Source: Scylla paramamosain (Eukaryota; Arthropoda; Malacostraca; Decapoda; Portunidae). Taken from it: a DNA stretch of 64,000 nucleotides. The stretch covers positions 664,501-728,500 of the forward strand of contig NW_026973669.1 in the NCBI RefSeq assembly GCF_035594125.1. The letters are read 5' to 3'. The translations under genes and the position numbers were made by a program. Below are positions 1 to 24,639 of the stretch, one piece after another (the first letter of the stretch is position 1; the number at the start of each line of letters is the position of its first letter). Under the pieces are notes generated by a model, which worked only from the letters and a program-made list of their open reading frames with translations, did not search any database and was not told the origin of the DNA.

Positions 1-300
1 ACTTGTTCCCTATCTTCTAAGTCTATGCAACCACAGCTGTTTGAGGACAAGGAAGAAAAGAAAAATATATTCTGTTCCCAATCTTCTGTCTCTTGTTCCA
101 TCTTCTGTGTCTCTTGTTCCCTATCTTCTGTGTCTCTTCTTTTCCTTATTTTCTGTCTCTTGTTCTTATCTTTGGTGTCTCTTGTTCCCTATCTTCTGTG
201 TCTCTAGTTCCCTATCATGTGTCTCTTGTTTCTAATCTTCTGTGTCTCTTCTGTTACATATCTTTTGTGTTTCTTGTCTTCCCTATTTTCTGTGTCTGAG
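1..300. repeat. Degenerate ~24-bp tandem repeat (pyrimidine-rich)
   Basis: Roughly ten diverged copies of a unit reading like TCTTGTTCCCTATCTTCTGT plus GTCT follow one another. It would lie in the USP7 intron after the 621-739 exon. No coding exon is recognisable here. A short (GGAA)n run follows at 420-461. Confidence 0.8.
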
Positions 301-536
301 CAACCAGTTTTTTACAATGAAAGCCAGCAAGGGGACACCACAGCTGTCACAGAGTACTGGGAAGGAGAGAACACAACTACGCAGACACATGAATCTCCTG
401 AGTGATGCTGTCAAAGACCAAGGAAGGAAGGAAGGAAGGAAGGAAGGAAGGAAGGAAGGAAATTAACCTGTTCTCTATCTTGTCTCCCTGCAACCAAATA
501 CAGTGATTGCTATCAAAAAGGTAACCACAACTGTCA

Positions 537-12760
<12,224 letters not shown>

Positions 12761-12828
12761 CTGAGGGAGAGAGAGAGAGAGAAGTGAGGATTGGTAAGGG
12801 AGAGAGACAGAGGGAGAAATGTAAGGAT

Positions 12829-12930
<102 letters not shown>

Positions 12931-13299
12931 CTGTGGTTACAAGGCTCTTTAAGGATATTTTTACAGTTCTAGTGATAGATTAACAAGATTTCTGTAATAC
13001 TGACAGGAGAATCTGGCTAATCATCTCTGTGGCCTTGGACAACAGCCGAGAGAGAACAGCATTTCAGAGTCCCAGCCTCAAAATGCACGTACTGTATGAA
13101 ACTGCAAATTCACTTTAGTAAAAAATCAAGACTCAGGCGAGCACTACATGAATTTTGGGACCCAGAGAGATGATAAATATGACAATGCATTTCCTTCCCT
13201 CATCTCACAATATACAAGAGGCAAAAATGTGTGTATTGTATGAACCTGCAAATTTACCAGCCAAAGGTTAGGTTAAGGTAAAAACGTCAGTCGAGTATA

Positions 13300-13302
<3 letters not shown>

Positions 13303-13368
<66 letters not shown>
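13303..13368. repeat. (GT)n microsatellite
   Basis: About 66 bp of GT dinucleotides. Confidence 0.97.
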
Positions 13369-13370
<2 letters not shown>

Positions 13371-13479
13371 GGAAAATGTTGGATGGCATGCCCTAAAAGG
13401 TTCCTGGATGCATGGAAGGCTTGTAATGAGTGACTAGAAGATGCAAAGACAAGACAGAAGGCAAAAGATGAGGAAGAAA

Positions 13480-13704
13480 GGTTAGGTTAGGTTAAATCTG
13501 ATCACTTTACTTAACATAACTACAAATTAACCTATGATAACTTAACCTAACCAAACCTAACCTAACCTAACCAAACCTAACCAAACCTAACCTAACCAAA
13601 CTTGACCTAACCAAACTAAACCTCCCCTAACCAAACAACCTACCACTAAAATAACAGTAACAAAGGAAACGGCATCAGCAAAGTAGTAGTAGTAGTAGTA
13701 GTAG

Positions 13705-13765
<61 letters not shown>

Positions 13766-13820
13766 CATTGTCAGGTTAGGCAAGCAATGCATCCGAACCT
13801 AACAAGCCACCAATTGCAAC

Positions 13821-13854
<34 letters not shown>

Positions 13855-14060
13855 ATAGTAAACGTAAGCAAGTCATTCTAAGTAAGGCACCCTAATCTAG
13901 TGTAACGTAACAAGCCTCGCCACAGAAAAACCGTAATAAGGCTACAAAAATAAAAATGGTGCTGGTAGTAATAGTAGTAGCACAATACTAGTAGAAACAG
14001 TAAAAGTCGACAGATTAGACTAAGTAACGTACCCTAACCTAACGTAACCTAACCTAACAA
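13480..14060. repeat. CCTAA-type repeats with two (AGT)n trinucleotide arrays
   Basis: CCTAACCAAACCTAACC motifs fill about 13530-13640 and recur near 14030-14060. (AGT)n lies at about 13683-13766 and 13820-13853. Confidence 0.85.
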
Positions 14061-14166
14061 GCCGCTCCGCAGAAAAACCGTAATAAATCAACAATAAGCA
14101 GACAACAGCAGCAGTAACAGTAACAGCAGCAGTAGTAGTAGCAGTGATAACACCAGCAGCACTCAC

Positions 14167-14274
14167 CTCCACCCCCGTCACCAGGGGCAACAAGACCACC
14201 ATACAGACGCTGAACAAAAGACTTTCCACCTTAATGAACAACCACCGGGCCTGGCAGCACCCTGGGGGAGTCAC
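14167..14274 (-). other. Possible 5' exon of USP7 (mostly 5' UTR, or short upstream ORF)
   Basis: A strong donor (GGAG then GTGAGTGC) lies at 14166. An ATG at 14274 opens 36 codons with a hydrophobic stretch (SLLFSVCMVVLLPLVTG) up to the donor. Joined to the acceptor at 12761, the frame closes before the MNH start, so this would be a 5' UTR exon with an upstream ORF. The assignment rests on position and splice signals only. Confidence 0.35.
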
Positions 14275-14800
14275 GTGCCGTACAGGGGAGGCATAGGTAA
14301 GCCGCGGGTCAGCTCAGGCCAGGTGTAAACAAGCCAGTGACTCAGGTAACCCACCACTAAGCCATCACCCACTCCCGCTCGACTTCTTCAGAAACACCCC
14401 AAACTTTGCCGATTTTGTGGACTTTCCGGGTTTTTACAGTCTTCTTGACCCTTCAGAACCACGGAGTTAATATTGGTCTTTATTCTCCCACAAGGGGCAC
14501 GCTGGGTTATCGCTCCGGTGGTGGATGGCAGGCGTGTTTTGTGAAGCCACTGTATTACTGGAACAACGGTTCAGCAAAATGGCGCTCTAACTTTGCACTA
14601 ACACACGGTCGATTTTTTTTCGTGACATCTACCGAGTCTTGGGTCTTTTTGAAGGTGCCAGAGGCTTTTTGAGGGTTTATGACTGGGTTATATCAGCAGG
14701 GGAGGGCGTCTGGGGAAGTATTGGGGATGGAAATAAGACATGTGGGGGTTTTGGGGGAAACAGGCGTCCCGTCCCGCGAAATTTAAATGTCCCCGTCTGA
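14275..14800 (-). promoter_or_regulatory. Candidate USP7 promoter region, CpG-richer
   Basis: This is the most CpG-containing non-coding stretch of the left third of the window and is free of microsatellites. It holds a YY1-like AAAATGGCGCTC at about 14577. It lies just upstream of the candidate 5' exon. No TATA box or initiator could be assigned. Confidence 0.35.
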
Positions 14801-15319
14801 CTGTCTCGTCATAGGAACGCAATAAGGGAAGCTGCAAGAAGCCTTCTGGTCTACAGGCGGTAATTCATGTAGGAAATATACCTACATATTTCCAATCAGT
14901 CAGCTTGTAGATAACTATATTTTAAGGGAACTACGGTGTGTTATGTGGTGAGTGACCTGCTGGGAGTGATGGATGCCGGCAAATGTTGTATTTTGGTCAT
15001 TCTTGATCTATATGTGGTCCACAAACTACTTCTAAATAAGTTGAGAAAAATTAGAACTGTCAATAATGCACTGTGATATCTTAACACTTGTTTACGAGAT
15101 AGACAACGGTATTCAGTTTTTTTTTTTTTTAACCTTTGACGCAATATGTACCTTAGGGAAGTGTACCTACGCGATTGTCCTTTCCGTAGTCCTTCATAGA
15201 TATGGTATAAGGCTTAAGTTATTTCCGATAATAGTCCTGCTTTTTCTATAATTGGCATTGATAATATTGTTGATTAGAAAAAAAATATGTTCTGAGTTAA
15301 TGAGTGTAAGGATTAAAAG
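14801..15319. other. No gene seen
   Basis: AT-rich sequence with no recognised element and only short meaningless open stretches. Confidence 0.5.
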
Positions 15320-15600
15320 TACTTGAAACTATCACAAGAATCATGAAACTCCTGTAGCTTCCACTGGAGACTGTTTAACTACCACTGGAATAATGAAAAC
15401 ATCCTGGCAAATCTATGAATAACTTTCAGTAGGGCTTGTTAAACTATTAGACTCATGACAACGCCCTTGAAAGCCGCCATAACTTCCACTGGAGCCTGTT
15501 AAACTATCATTAGGATCTTCAAAACACCCTGGTTAAAGCTTAATAACTTTCAATGGAACATTAACTATCACCAGAATCGTGAAAACACTATCAAAACTAC
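15320..15600 (-). repeat. Degenerate ~65-bp repeat (GAAAACACCC family)
   Basis: At least four imperfect copies of CTTCCACTGGAGCCTGTTAA and ATGAAAACACCCTGG-type words occur in the same orientation as at 8.3 kb. Confidence 0.7.
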
Positions 15601-15849
15601 AATTATATCAATTTGAGTTTAATAATTAGTCGGGAATCGTTATTCTATCTATAAATGGCCTTCTCTTTCCTTCCCATTTCATACACACACAGGATCCCCC
15701 CACTCTCTCTCTCTCTCTCTCTCTTAGAAGCACAACTCATTCACTCTTGAAAACTACAACCTTCCAGAAAAGCATGTTAATGAAAAGAAGTCGAGATAAA
15801 ACAGTTTAGTCCTCATGCTCGAATTCTTTCATAGGAAATTCGTTCATGG

Positions 15850-16240
15850 TAGTGGAGTGCATTACCAGATGTTGTAGGAGCAGAAATACAATAGAGTGAA
15901 GGGGAAATGTGACAAATCGATGTGTATGAGATATAACAAGGGTGACCTAAGCAAAATCCTCACGGTTAGCAATCAGGATAGGACAAGAAATAATGAGCGG
16001 AAGCTTGATGAATATTTTCAAAAGAGATAGGAAAGAGGTGATTCTAAAATAGAATGGTGGTTCGGTGAAATACTCGTATACTCAGTAACCAGATTGTTAT
16101 TGCTGAGTCATTAGGAAACTTTTAAAGATGATTAGACAAATTCATGGATGATGACTGGTGGAAACAGGCAGGCATGTCTCATACATGGATTGCCAAGTTT
16201 AGGCCCGATGGCTTCCAGCAGCTTCCCTTATTGTCTTATA
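15850..16240 (+). mobile_element. LINE 3' coding tail, decayed
   Basis: Words such as GATATAACAAGGGTGACCTA, AGCAAAATCCTCACGG and AGCAATCAGGATAGGACAAG match the tails at 3.7 (inverse), 53.2 and 60.6 kb. Translation gives the KGDxSKILxVSNQDR-like motif with stops. It ends with CTTATATTTTTATGTTCTTA. Confidence 0.6.
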
Positions 16241-16274
16241 TTTTTATGTTCTTAGGTCAATATATGTTAATTTT

Positions 16275-16620
16275 TCCTTAGTCAGCCTTAAAAGTGGCCC
16301 ACTCAGCCATTCTCGCTTTGAACAAGAGAAGGCTAACTATAGTAAACTAGTAAATTGAAGATGAGGAACCTGACTCTGCTAAATCTTAAAATGCTGCCAG
16401 TGCGCGTTTCCTTCCTTCAGTTAGCCTGTAAATTGGGAACACAGGGACCACTCAGCCATTCTCGCTTTTGCATAAGAGAGGATAGACCAGAATATGGAGA
16501 CTGGGGGAGCCTGACTCAGCTTACTTATACTACTACCAATGTTTGTTTCCTTTAGTTATCCTTTAAATTGGCACTACTGGGAGTCATCATTCTCGCTTTA
16601 AGAGGGTTGACTGGTAAAAC
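16275..16620 (+). repeat. ~140-bp tandem repeat, three degenerate copies
   Basis: ACTCAGCCATTCTCGCTTTG at about 16302 recurs at about 16450 and, more diverged, at about 16588. Each is followed by AAGAGAGG/AAGAGGG and preceded by a TTAGCCTGTAAATTGG-like word. Confidence 0.7.
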
Positions 16621-16699
16621 TGGCAGAGGGAAGCGCCTAATGATTCATAAATAACTTGAGAAAGATATAACAGAAGAGAAACTTCATGACAACGATCAA

Positions 16700-17100
16700 G
16701 CAGTCATTAGGTATTACACTGGGGTTCTCAAGGTGCCAGTAATAGTTTAACAGGCTGTAATGGAAGATGATGGGGTTTCCAAGGCTGATTTCTTGATTTA
16801 TGAATGATCTTGAAGTCTGCAATGAAAGATACTGGAGTTTTCAAGGGTATTTTTGCTGCATTATTGATGATTTGACAGTCTGTAATGGAGGTAATCAGGA
16901 TTTTTATGGATGTAGTGGAAGTTATTAGCGTTTTCAAGATAGTATTGTGATATTATTGATGGTTTAAGAGGCTGTAGTAAAAAATATTGGGGTTTTCAAG
17001 GTTTTTTTTTTAGGATTCCAGTGCCAGTTTAACGGGCTGCAGTGAAATATATATTGGAGTTTTCAAGATTGTATTGATGATTTGGCGGTTTTGTTATTAG
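16700..17100 (+). repeat. Degenerate ~65-bp repeat (GGGGTTTTCAAGG family)
   Basis: Five or more imperfect copies of TTGGGGTTTTCAAGG and TTTAACAGGCTGTAATGGAA, inverse to those at 15.3 kb. Confidence 0.7.
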
Positions 17101-17332
17101 CAATGTTTTAACCAAAGAGGTGTTTGTATGTGTGGTGATGACTGCTGTTGGAAGAGCCAGCTGTCAGTGTATGAGCCAAACACTGTATTGGTAAAGGCTA
17201 GCAAGGGGGCTAATATGGAAAGATAGGCCACCCCATACCTACTTGCAGGTCATGGAAGTGTGAAATGTATGTAGATGTACAGAGAGAGTTAGGCATGTAC
17301 TGTATCGTGGTATTGTATCGCGATGCACGGTA

Positions 17333-17475
17333 GGGAACAATCTGTATTATTTTCCCAAAAAATCTTACCACTCCACACCACTCTTATTTAAACCACGCGC
17401 GCTTTACGTCTCCTTTTCCATAAATAAATAAATAAATAATAATTATAAAAATAGTAATAATAATAATAATAATAA

Positions 17476-17506
<31 letters not shown>

Positions 17507-17655
17507 AAGAAGAATGATAATAATAATAACAAAAATGTATAAATAAATGAAATAAAAAAAAAGCGTAAAGCGCGCGTGGTTTAAATGAGAAGAGTAGTGT
17601 GGAGTGGGAAGATTTTTGGGGAAACTATTACAAATTGTCCCCTACTTCCCAAGAA
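17333..17655. mobile_element. Long-inverted-repeat (hairpin) MITE-like element
   Basis: The left arm, about 17333-17418, includes CCACTCCACACCACTCTTAT and TTTAAACCACGCGCGCTTTACG. It is matched in inverse orientation by 17562-17655 (GCGTAAAGCGCGCGTGG, AGTAGTGTGGAGTGGGAAGA). Between the arms lie (AAAT), (AAT) and (AAG) microsatellites. The arms are about 85-90 bp and highly similar. No coding capacity is present. Confidence 0.8.
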
Positions 17656-17797
17656 AATAGTCAGAAGTGTGTGCGGCGGAAATAAGTTATCTGAGAGGGG
17701 CATGTGGAGATTACATGATGGACACTAGTTTAAGTAGCTTTGGTGGAAATTATTGGGGTTTTCATGGATGTTAATAAGTATTGATAATAAGTATATA

Positions 17798-17933
<136 letters not shown>

Positions 17934-18487
17934 AGGAGGGGACACCGGCCAAGGGCAACAAAAATCTAATAATAGAAAAAAAAAAAAAAAAAAGCCCACT
18001 GAGATGCCGGTCCCGAATAGGGTCCGAAATGGTGGTCAAAATTTGAAGGATAAGTGTCTTGAAACCTCTCTCTTGATAGAATTCAAGTCATAGGAAAGTG
18101 GAAATACAGAAGCAGGCAGGGAATTACAGAGTTTACCAGAGAATGAGATAAATGATTAGGAATACTGGTTAACTCTTGCGTTAGAGAGGTGGACAGAAGA
18201 GGAGTGAGAGAATGAAGAAAGTGTTGTGCAGCGAGGCCGCGGGAGGAGGGGAGGCATGCAGTTAGCAAGATTAAAAGAGCAGTTAGCATGAAAATAGTGA
18301 TAGAAGATAGCAAGAGATGCAACACTGCGGCGATGAGAGAGAGGCTGAAGACAGTCAGTTAGAGGAGAGGAGTTGATGAGACGAAAAGCTTTTGATTCCA
18401 CCCTGTCTAGAAGAGCAGTATGAGTGGAACCCCACCAGACATGTGAAGCATACTACATACATGGACAGATAAGGCCCCTGTACAGAG

Positions 18488-19640
18488 TTAGCAGCTGGGG
18501 GGTGAGAAAAACTGGTGGAGACGTCTCATAACACCTAACTTTATAGAAGCTGTTTTAGCTAGAGATGAGATGTGAAGTTTCCAGTTTAGATTATAAGTAA
18601 AGGACAGACCGAGGATGTTCAGTGTTGAAGAGGGGGACAGTTGAGTGTCATTGAAGAAGAGGGGATAGTTGTCTGGAAGGTTGTGTTGAGTTGATAGATG
18701 GAGGAATTGAGTTTTTGAGACATTGAACAATGCTAAGTTTGCTCTGTCCCAATCAGAAATTTTAGAGAGAGCAGAAGTCAGGCGTTCTGTGACTTCCTTG
18801 CGTGAAATGTTTACTTCCTGAAGGGTTGGACGTCTATGAAAAGACGTGGAAAAATGCAGGGTGGTATCATCAGCGTAGGAGTGGATAGGACAGGAAGTTT
18901 GGTTTAGAAGATCATTGGTGAATAATAGGAAGAAAGTAGGTGACAGGACAGAACCCTGAAGAACACCACTATTAATAGATTTAGGAGAAAAGCAGTGACC
19001 GTCTACCACAGCAGCAATAGAACGGTCAGAAAGGAAACTTGAAATGAAGTTACAGAGAGAAGGATAGAAGCCGTAGGAGGGTAGTTTGGAAATCAAAGCT
19101 TTGTGCCAGACTCTATCAAAAGCTTTTGATATGTTCAAGGCAACTGCAAAAGTTTTGCCAAAATCTCTAAAAGAGGATGACCAACTTAGTAAGGACAGCC
19201 AGAAGATCACCAGTAGAGCGGCCTTGACGGAACCCATACTGGCGATCAGATAGAAGGTTGTGAAGTGATAGAAGTTTAAGAATCTTCCTGTTGAAGATAG
19301 ATTCAAAAACTTTAGATAGGCAGGAAATTAAAGCAATAGGACGATAGTTTGAGGGATTAGAACGGTCACCCTTTATAAGAACAGGCTGAATGTAGACAAA
19401 CTTCCAGCATGAAGGAAAGGTAGATGTTGACAGACAGAGCTGAAAGAGTTTGACTAAGCAAGGTGCAAGCACGGAGGCACAGTTTCGGAGAATAATAGGA
19501 AGGACCCCATCAGGTCCATAAACTTTCTGAGGGTTTAGGCCAGCGAGGGCATGGAAAACATCATTGCAAAGAATTTCAATAGGTAGTATGAAGTAGTCAG
19601 AGGGTGGAGGAGAGGGAGGAACAAGCCCAGAATCGTCCAA
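18488..19640 (-). pseudogene. Reverse transcriptase domain of LINE copy B (frameshifted)
   Basis: Two overlapping frames (19640-19167 and 19306-18488) cover RT fingers, palm and thumb. They include the SYADDTTLHFSTSFH catalytic loop and the [20 protein letters not shown] thumb segment. A frameshift near 19200-19300 splits the domain. Mobility elsewhere is shown by nine further copies in the window. Confidence 0.88.
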
Positions 19641-20655
19641 AGTAGAGTTTTTAGCAAAAGTTTGAGAGAAGAGTTCAGCTTTAGAAATATATGTGATAGC
19701 AGTGGTGCCATCTGGCTGAAATAAATGAGGGAAAGAAGAAGAAGCAAAGTTATTGGGAATGTTTTTGCATAGATGCCAGAAGTCATGAGAGGAGTTAGAT
19801 CTTGAAAGATTTTGACACTTTCAATTAATGAAGGAGTTTTTGGCTAGTTGGAGAACAATCTTGGCATGGTTCTGAGCAGAAATATAAAGTGCATGAGATT
19901 CTGGTGATGGAAAGCTTAAGTACTTTTTGTGGGCCACCTCTCTATCATGTATAGCACGAGAACAAGCTGTGTTAAACCAAGTTTGGAAGGTTTAGGTCTA
20001 GAAAATGAGTGAGGAATGTACGCCTCCATGCCAGACACTATCACCTCTGTTATGCACTCAGCACACAAAGACGGGTCTCTGACACGGAAGCAGTAGTCAT
20101 TCCAAGGAAAATCAGCAAAATACCTCCTCAGGTTCCCCCAACTAGCAGAGGCAAAATGCCAGAGGCACCTTCGCTTAGGGGGGATCCTGAGGAGGGATTG
20201 GAGCGATAGGACAAGATACAGATATGAGATTGTGATTGGAGGAGCCCAACGGAGAAGAGAGGGTGACAGCATTAGCAGAAGTATTTGAGGTAAAGAAAAG
20301 GTCAAGAATGTTGGGCGTATCTCCAAGACGGTCAGGAATACAAGTAAGGTGTTGCACCAATTGCTCTAGGTCATGGAGGATAGCAAAGTTGAAGGCTAGT
20401 TCACCAGGATGGTCAGTGAAGAGAAAGGAAATCCAAAGCTGGTGGTGAATGCTGAAGTCTCCAAGAATGGAGATCTCTGCAAAAGGGAAGAGTCAGAATG
20501 TGCTCCACTTTGGAAGTCAAATAGTCAGAGAATTTCTTATAGTCAGAGGAGTTAGGTGAGAGGTATACAGCACAGATAAATTTAGTTTGAGAATGACTCT
20601 GTAGTCATAACCAGATGGTGGAAAACTCGGAAGATTCAAAAGTGTGGGCATGAGA

Positions 20656-20991
20656 TCAGGTTAAGTTGTTGCGCACATAAATGCTGCATCCAGCTTTGGA
20701 TCGAAAATGAGGATAGAGAAAGTAGGAGGGAACAGAAAAGGGTCTACTGTCAGTTGTCTCAGACACTTGAGTTTCAATGAGGAAAGGAAGATGAGGTTTA
20801 GAAGAGGAGAGGTGGTGTTCTACAGATTGAAAATTAGATCCAAGACTGCGAATGTTGCAGAAGTTAATGAAGAAAAAGTTGAGGGGGGGTGTCAAGACAC
20901 TTAGGGCCGATACCAGAAGAGCAGTCCGACCTGGGACATTTGTGGTCCCCTCCACAGGTAGGGACTCCGAGGCTGGTGTAGGAGTCGCCAT
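20656..20991 (-). pseudogene. Endonuclease N-terminal part of LINE copy B
   Basis: It has FINFCNIRSLGSNFQSVEHH, then PHLPFLIETQVS and FSVPSYFLYPHFRSKAGCSI. This is the usual start of an APE-type LINE endonuclease (N-I-R-S-L, then ETxxS). It breaks by stop at 20656, and the frame resumes elsewhere. Confidence 0.75.
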
Positions 20992-21643
20992 GATTTTGAA
21001 TTTTGGGTGAAGTGTGTGTGTGTGTGTTATTAGGTGCTTGTAGTTTTGTGTGAAGGAAGAGAGTTGTCTTTAGAGGGCAGGCTGTGACTGCCCTTTTGTG
21101 TTGTGAGACACAAAGAGAAATGTTCAGTGAGATCACAACCGGGTTTAATAATAATTTCAAAGGACCCCCTGATCCAGTGCTTTAGACCTCACTTGGGGGT
21201 AATTGTCATTTTGGCAGGTGCCTACTGCCTCCTGCTGTGAAGCTTTATCAGGAGCTGTCATCTGCTGCTCTAACAATTCTAAGTTTACTACACTCAAATG
21301 CAGAAATTGAGAGTTTTCAGTCAAATGAACCTCATAAAGAGCAAGTTGAGGAATAAAATGCAAACAGACACCATTAATACATTGCTCCATTAACGCTATG
21401 GGCTGAAGCTGGTGTCAGAAACATGTATATCATATAACCTCCCACATGTCCTGGATCTTGTAGCCTCAAGGCAAAAGTATTCACATTCAAGGACAACTGC
21501 AGTAGATAAACCTTCAACGTCATCTGCAGAGGAAAAAGACAATGAAGTGCTCAGTGTCATCTTTCAAGATAATGAAACTAAAGGGTAAGAAAAAAAGCAC
21601 ATGTATAAATTATATGGATATCTCTTTCCAAAACAATCCTTTA

Positions 21644-22200
<557 letters not shown>

Positions 22201-22449
22201 ATGCACGAAAAAAATAAATAAATAGCTGTGTTCTTAGCCATTTACATGGAAGATTAGCCGATTTCTTAGTGTCACTTGTAGCTGAAGCTCCACGGAGCTC
22301 TCTGGCAGCACTGTTTGGGATGACACCAGATTAGACAATGGCACAGCTTGCTGAAACAGTGTGGCATGGCAGTCTACAACAGGATTTTGGAGAAGGTATG
22401 GTTGTTTAGTGTGTATAGCTATGAACAATGTATGAATCTTAATGTTGTA

Positions 22450-23283
22450 CAGTAAAATCCCTCTCATCCGGCATTTGAGCATCCGGCAGCTTCAAGTATC
22501 CAGCACATTTTTCCCCGAGCCTTAAAATCAATAAAAAATCAATGTGTACTCATAAAATCGATTAAAATTCCTGCACGAGGCATACTTTGTCCCCTTGCCA
22601 CCAGAGCGCACTGCTTCACGCCACCCGCGGCCCACTGCACTGTGTTTACTCAGTGACTCAGTCCCGCATGTGCACTGTTTATCGCCTGACGCCTTCATCA
22701 TGCCTAAAGTTGTAGAAAAGAGGAAGTGCGTCAACCCGAGATGTTATGACCCTTCACTGCATTGAGAATGAGTTTTTGCTGCAAAGAAGAAGGAGCTGCA
22801 AACAAGGAGACATTAGAAACCATTTTAAAGTAGCTTGTAAGGGAAAAGAAGTGGGGCAAACAAGTACAGAATCTGATGATGTTGATGACCTGGAGGGTGT
22901 TGAATGAGAGGTGTGGGGAGCGAAAAAGTGTCACAAACACTGGTACATTTTCATATCTTTATAGTATGCTATACATGTTGGCTAATATTGAATAAAGCAA
23001 ATAAGTGTATACGTACTTTATTTTTGTAACCCATCAACTTATTTATAAGAGGAAAGTATTAAAGAGAATGTTAGTACAGTAGTATTGTGTGTTGGTGAGT
23101 GTGAGGTGGCAGCGCGGGTGGCGACTCGTGGCACGGTGATCAGCTGATCTTTGTTATGGTAAGATGCGTGAGTGTAGGGTGGTGATTGTGGACATAATTT
23201 CACTTCTATTCAAGTATCCGGAAATATTCAAGTATCCGGCATGTCGGCGGTCCTGTTGATGCCGGATAAGAGGGATTTTACTG
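22450..23283. mobile_element. pogo/Tigger-like (Tc1-mariner) deletion derivative
   Basis: The terminal inverted repeats CAGTAAAATCCCTCTCATCC (left) and its inverse ending GAGGGATTTTACTG (right) are flanked on both sides by TA. The ATCCGGCA-rich subterminal repeats are characteristic. Inside, traces of coding remain (ATGCCTAAAGTTGTAGAAAA near 22699; a TESDDVDDLEGVE end near 22910), as expected for an internally deleted transposase gene. Non-autonomous. Confidence 0.85.
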
Positions 23284-23539
23284 TATATGTAGTGAAAAAT
23301 ATTGTGTGTAGAGAAAAGTAAGCAAATATGAAGTAATAAACATATATTTGGTCCTTAAATAGTGATGGCACCATGACTGCACGAGTGTTATTATGGCATA
23401 TTGAGATATTGTTTGTGTGTGAATATATGGGGAATTTAATGTTTTATATACCTTACTACTGCAAGTGCAATAAAGATAGTGAGTGATGCTGTAATGAACA
23501 TGTTTCTGGTCCTCAACACAACATATTCTTGGCCCAAGT

Positions 23540-24432
23540 CAAGTAGGAAGTAAACGTATCATGCAGGGAAGCCACAGAACGCTTGACTTCTGATCTTTCT
23601 AAAAATTTCTGATTGGGGCAGAGCAAACTTGGTATTGTTCAATGCTTCAAAAACTCAATTCCTCCATCTATCAACTCAACACAACCTTCCAGACAACTAT
23701 CCCCTCTTCTTCAAGGACACTCAACTGTCCCCCTCTTCTACACTGAACATCCTCGGTCTGTCCTTTACTTATAATCTGAACTGGAAACTTCACATCTCAT
23801 CTCTAGCTAAAACAGCTTCTATGAAGTTAGGTGTTCTGAGACGTCTCTGCCAGTTTTTCTCACCCCCCCCAGCTGCTAACTCTGTACAAGGGCCTTATCT
23901 GTCCATATATGGAGTATGCTTCACATGTCTGGGTGGGTTCCACTCATACTGCTCTTCTAGACAGGGTGGAATCAAAAGCTTTTCATCTCATCAACTCCTC
24001 TCCTCTAACTGACTGTCTTCAGCCTCTCTCACACCGCCGCAATGTTGCATATCTAGCTGTCTTCTACCGCTATTTTCATGCTAACTGCTCTTCTGATCTT
24101 GCTAACTGCATGCCTCTCCTCCTTCCGCAGCCTCGGTGCACAAGACTTTCTTCTTTCTCTCACCCCTATTCTGTCCACCTCTCTAATACAAGAGTTAACC
24201 AGTATTCTCAATCATTCATCCCTTTTTCTGGTAAACTCTGGAACTCCCTGCCTACTTCTGTATTTCCACCTTCCTATGACTTGAATTCCTTCAAGAGGGA
24301 GGTTTCAAGACACTTATTCATCAATTTTTGACCACTGCTTTGACCCTTTTATGGGACTGCCATTTCAGTGGGCATATTCTTTTATTAGATTTCTGTTGCC
24401 CTTGGCCAGTGTCCTTCCTACATAAAAAAAAA
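23540..24432 (+). mobile_element. Jockey-like LINE copy C (3' part)
   Basis: The plus strand carries the RT thumb ([20 protein letters not shown]), AKTASMKLGVLRRL, then the tail ESKAFHLINSSPLTDCLQPL through FSGKLWNSLPTSVFPPSY. Then follow the 3' UTR (GGACTGCCATTTCAGTGGGC) and a poly-A at about 24424-24438. One frameshift lies near 23900. It is 5'-truncated before the YADD motif. Confidence 0.88.
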
Positions 24433-24639
24433 AAAAAAGTAACAAGCCAAAATTAGCATTATTGTGCCATGCATACATTGTTAGCGAGTAAATGAAATGT
24501 ATGTAAATGAATAGGCGATTGAGTGGTTCACATATCCCATTCCTGTATGTGCAGTAAAGAGAGTGAGTCATGTTGCAATGAACACATCTGTGGTGGGACA
24601 GTTATGTATGCATGAATTTGAGGGTTGTGTGCTAAAAAC

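Larger units (their letters stand above)
17935..20991 (-). mobile_element. Jockey-like non-LTR retrotransposon, most complete copy (B)
   Basis: The minus strand carries, in order: an endonuclease start at 20991 with NFCNIRSLGSNFQSVEHHLS; further endonuclease and linker sequence; RT blocks NYRPIALISCLSKVFESI and DRQYGFRQGRSTGDLL (19167-19640); NISKAFDRVWH, GVLQGSVLSPTFFLLFTNDL and SYADDTTLHF (18488-19306); the C-terminal tail (18083-18401); and a 3' UTR ending near 17940 with AGCCCACTGAGATGCCGGT. Stops and frameshifts separate the blocks, so the copy is dead although the YADD catalytic motif is intact. No ORF1 is seen upstream of 20991. Confidence 0.9.
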
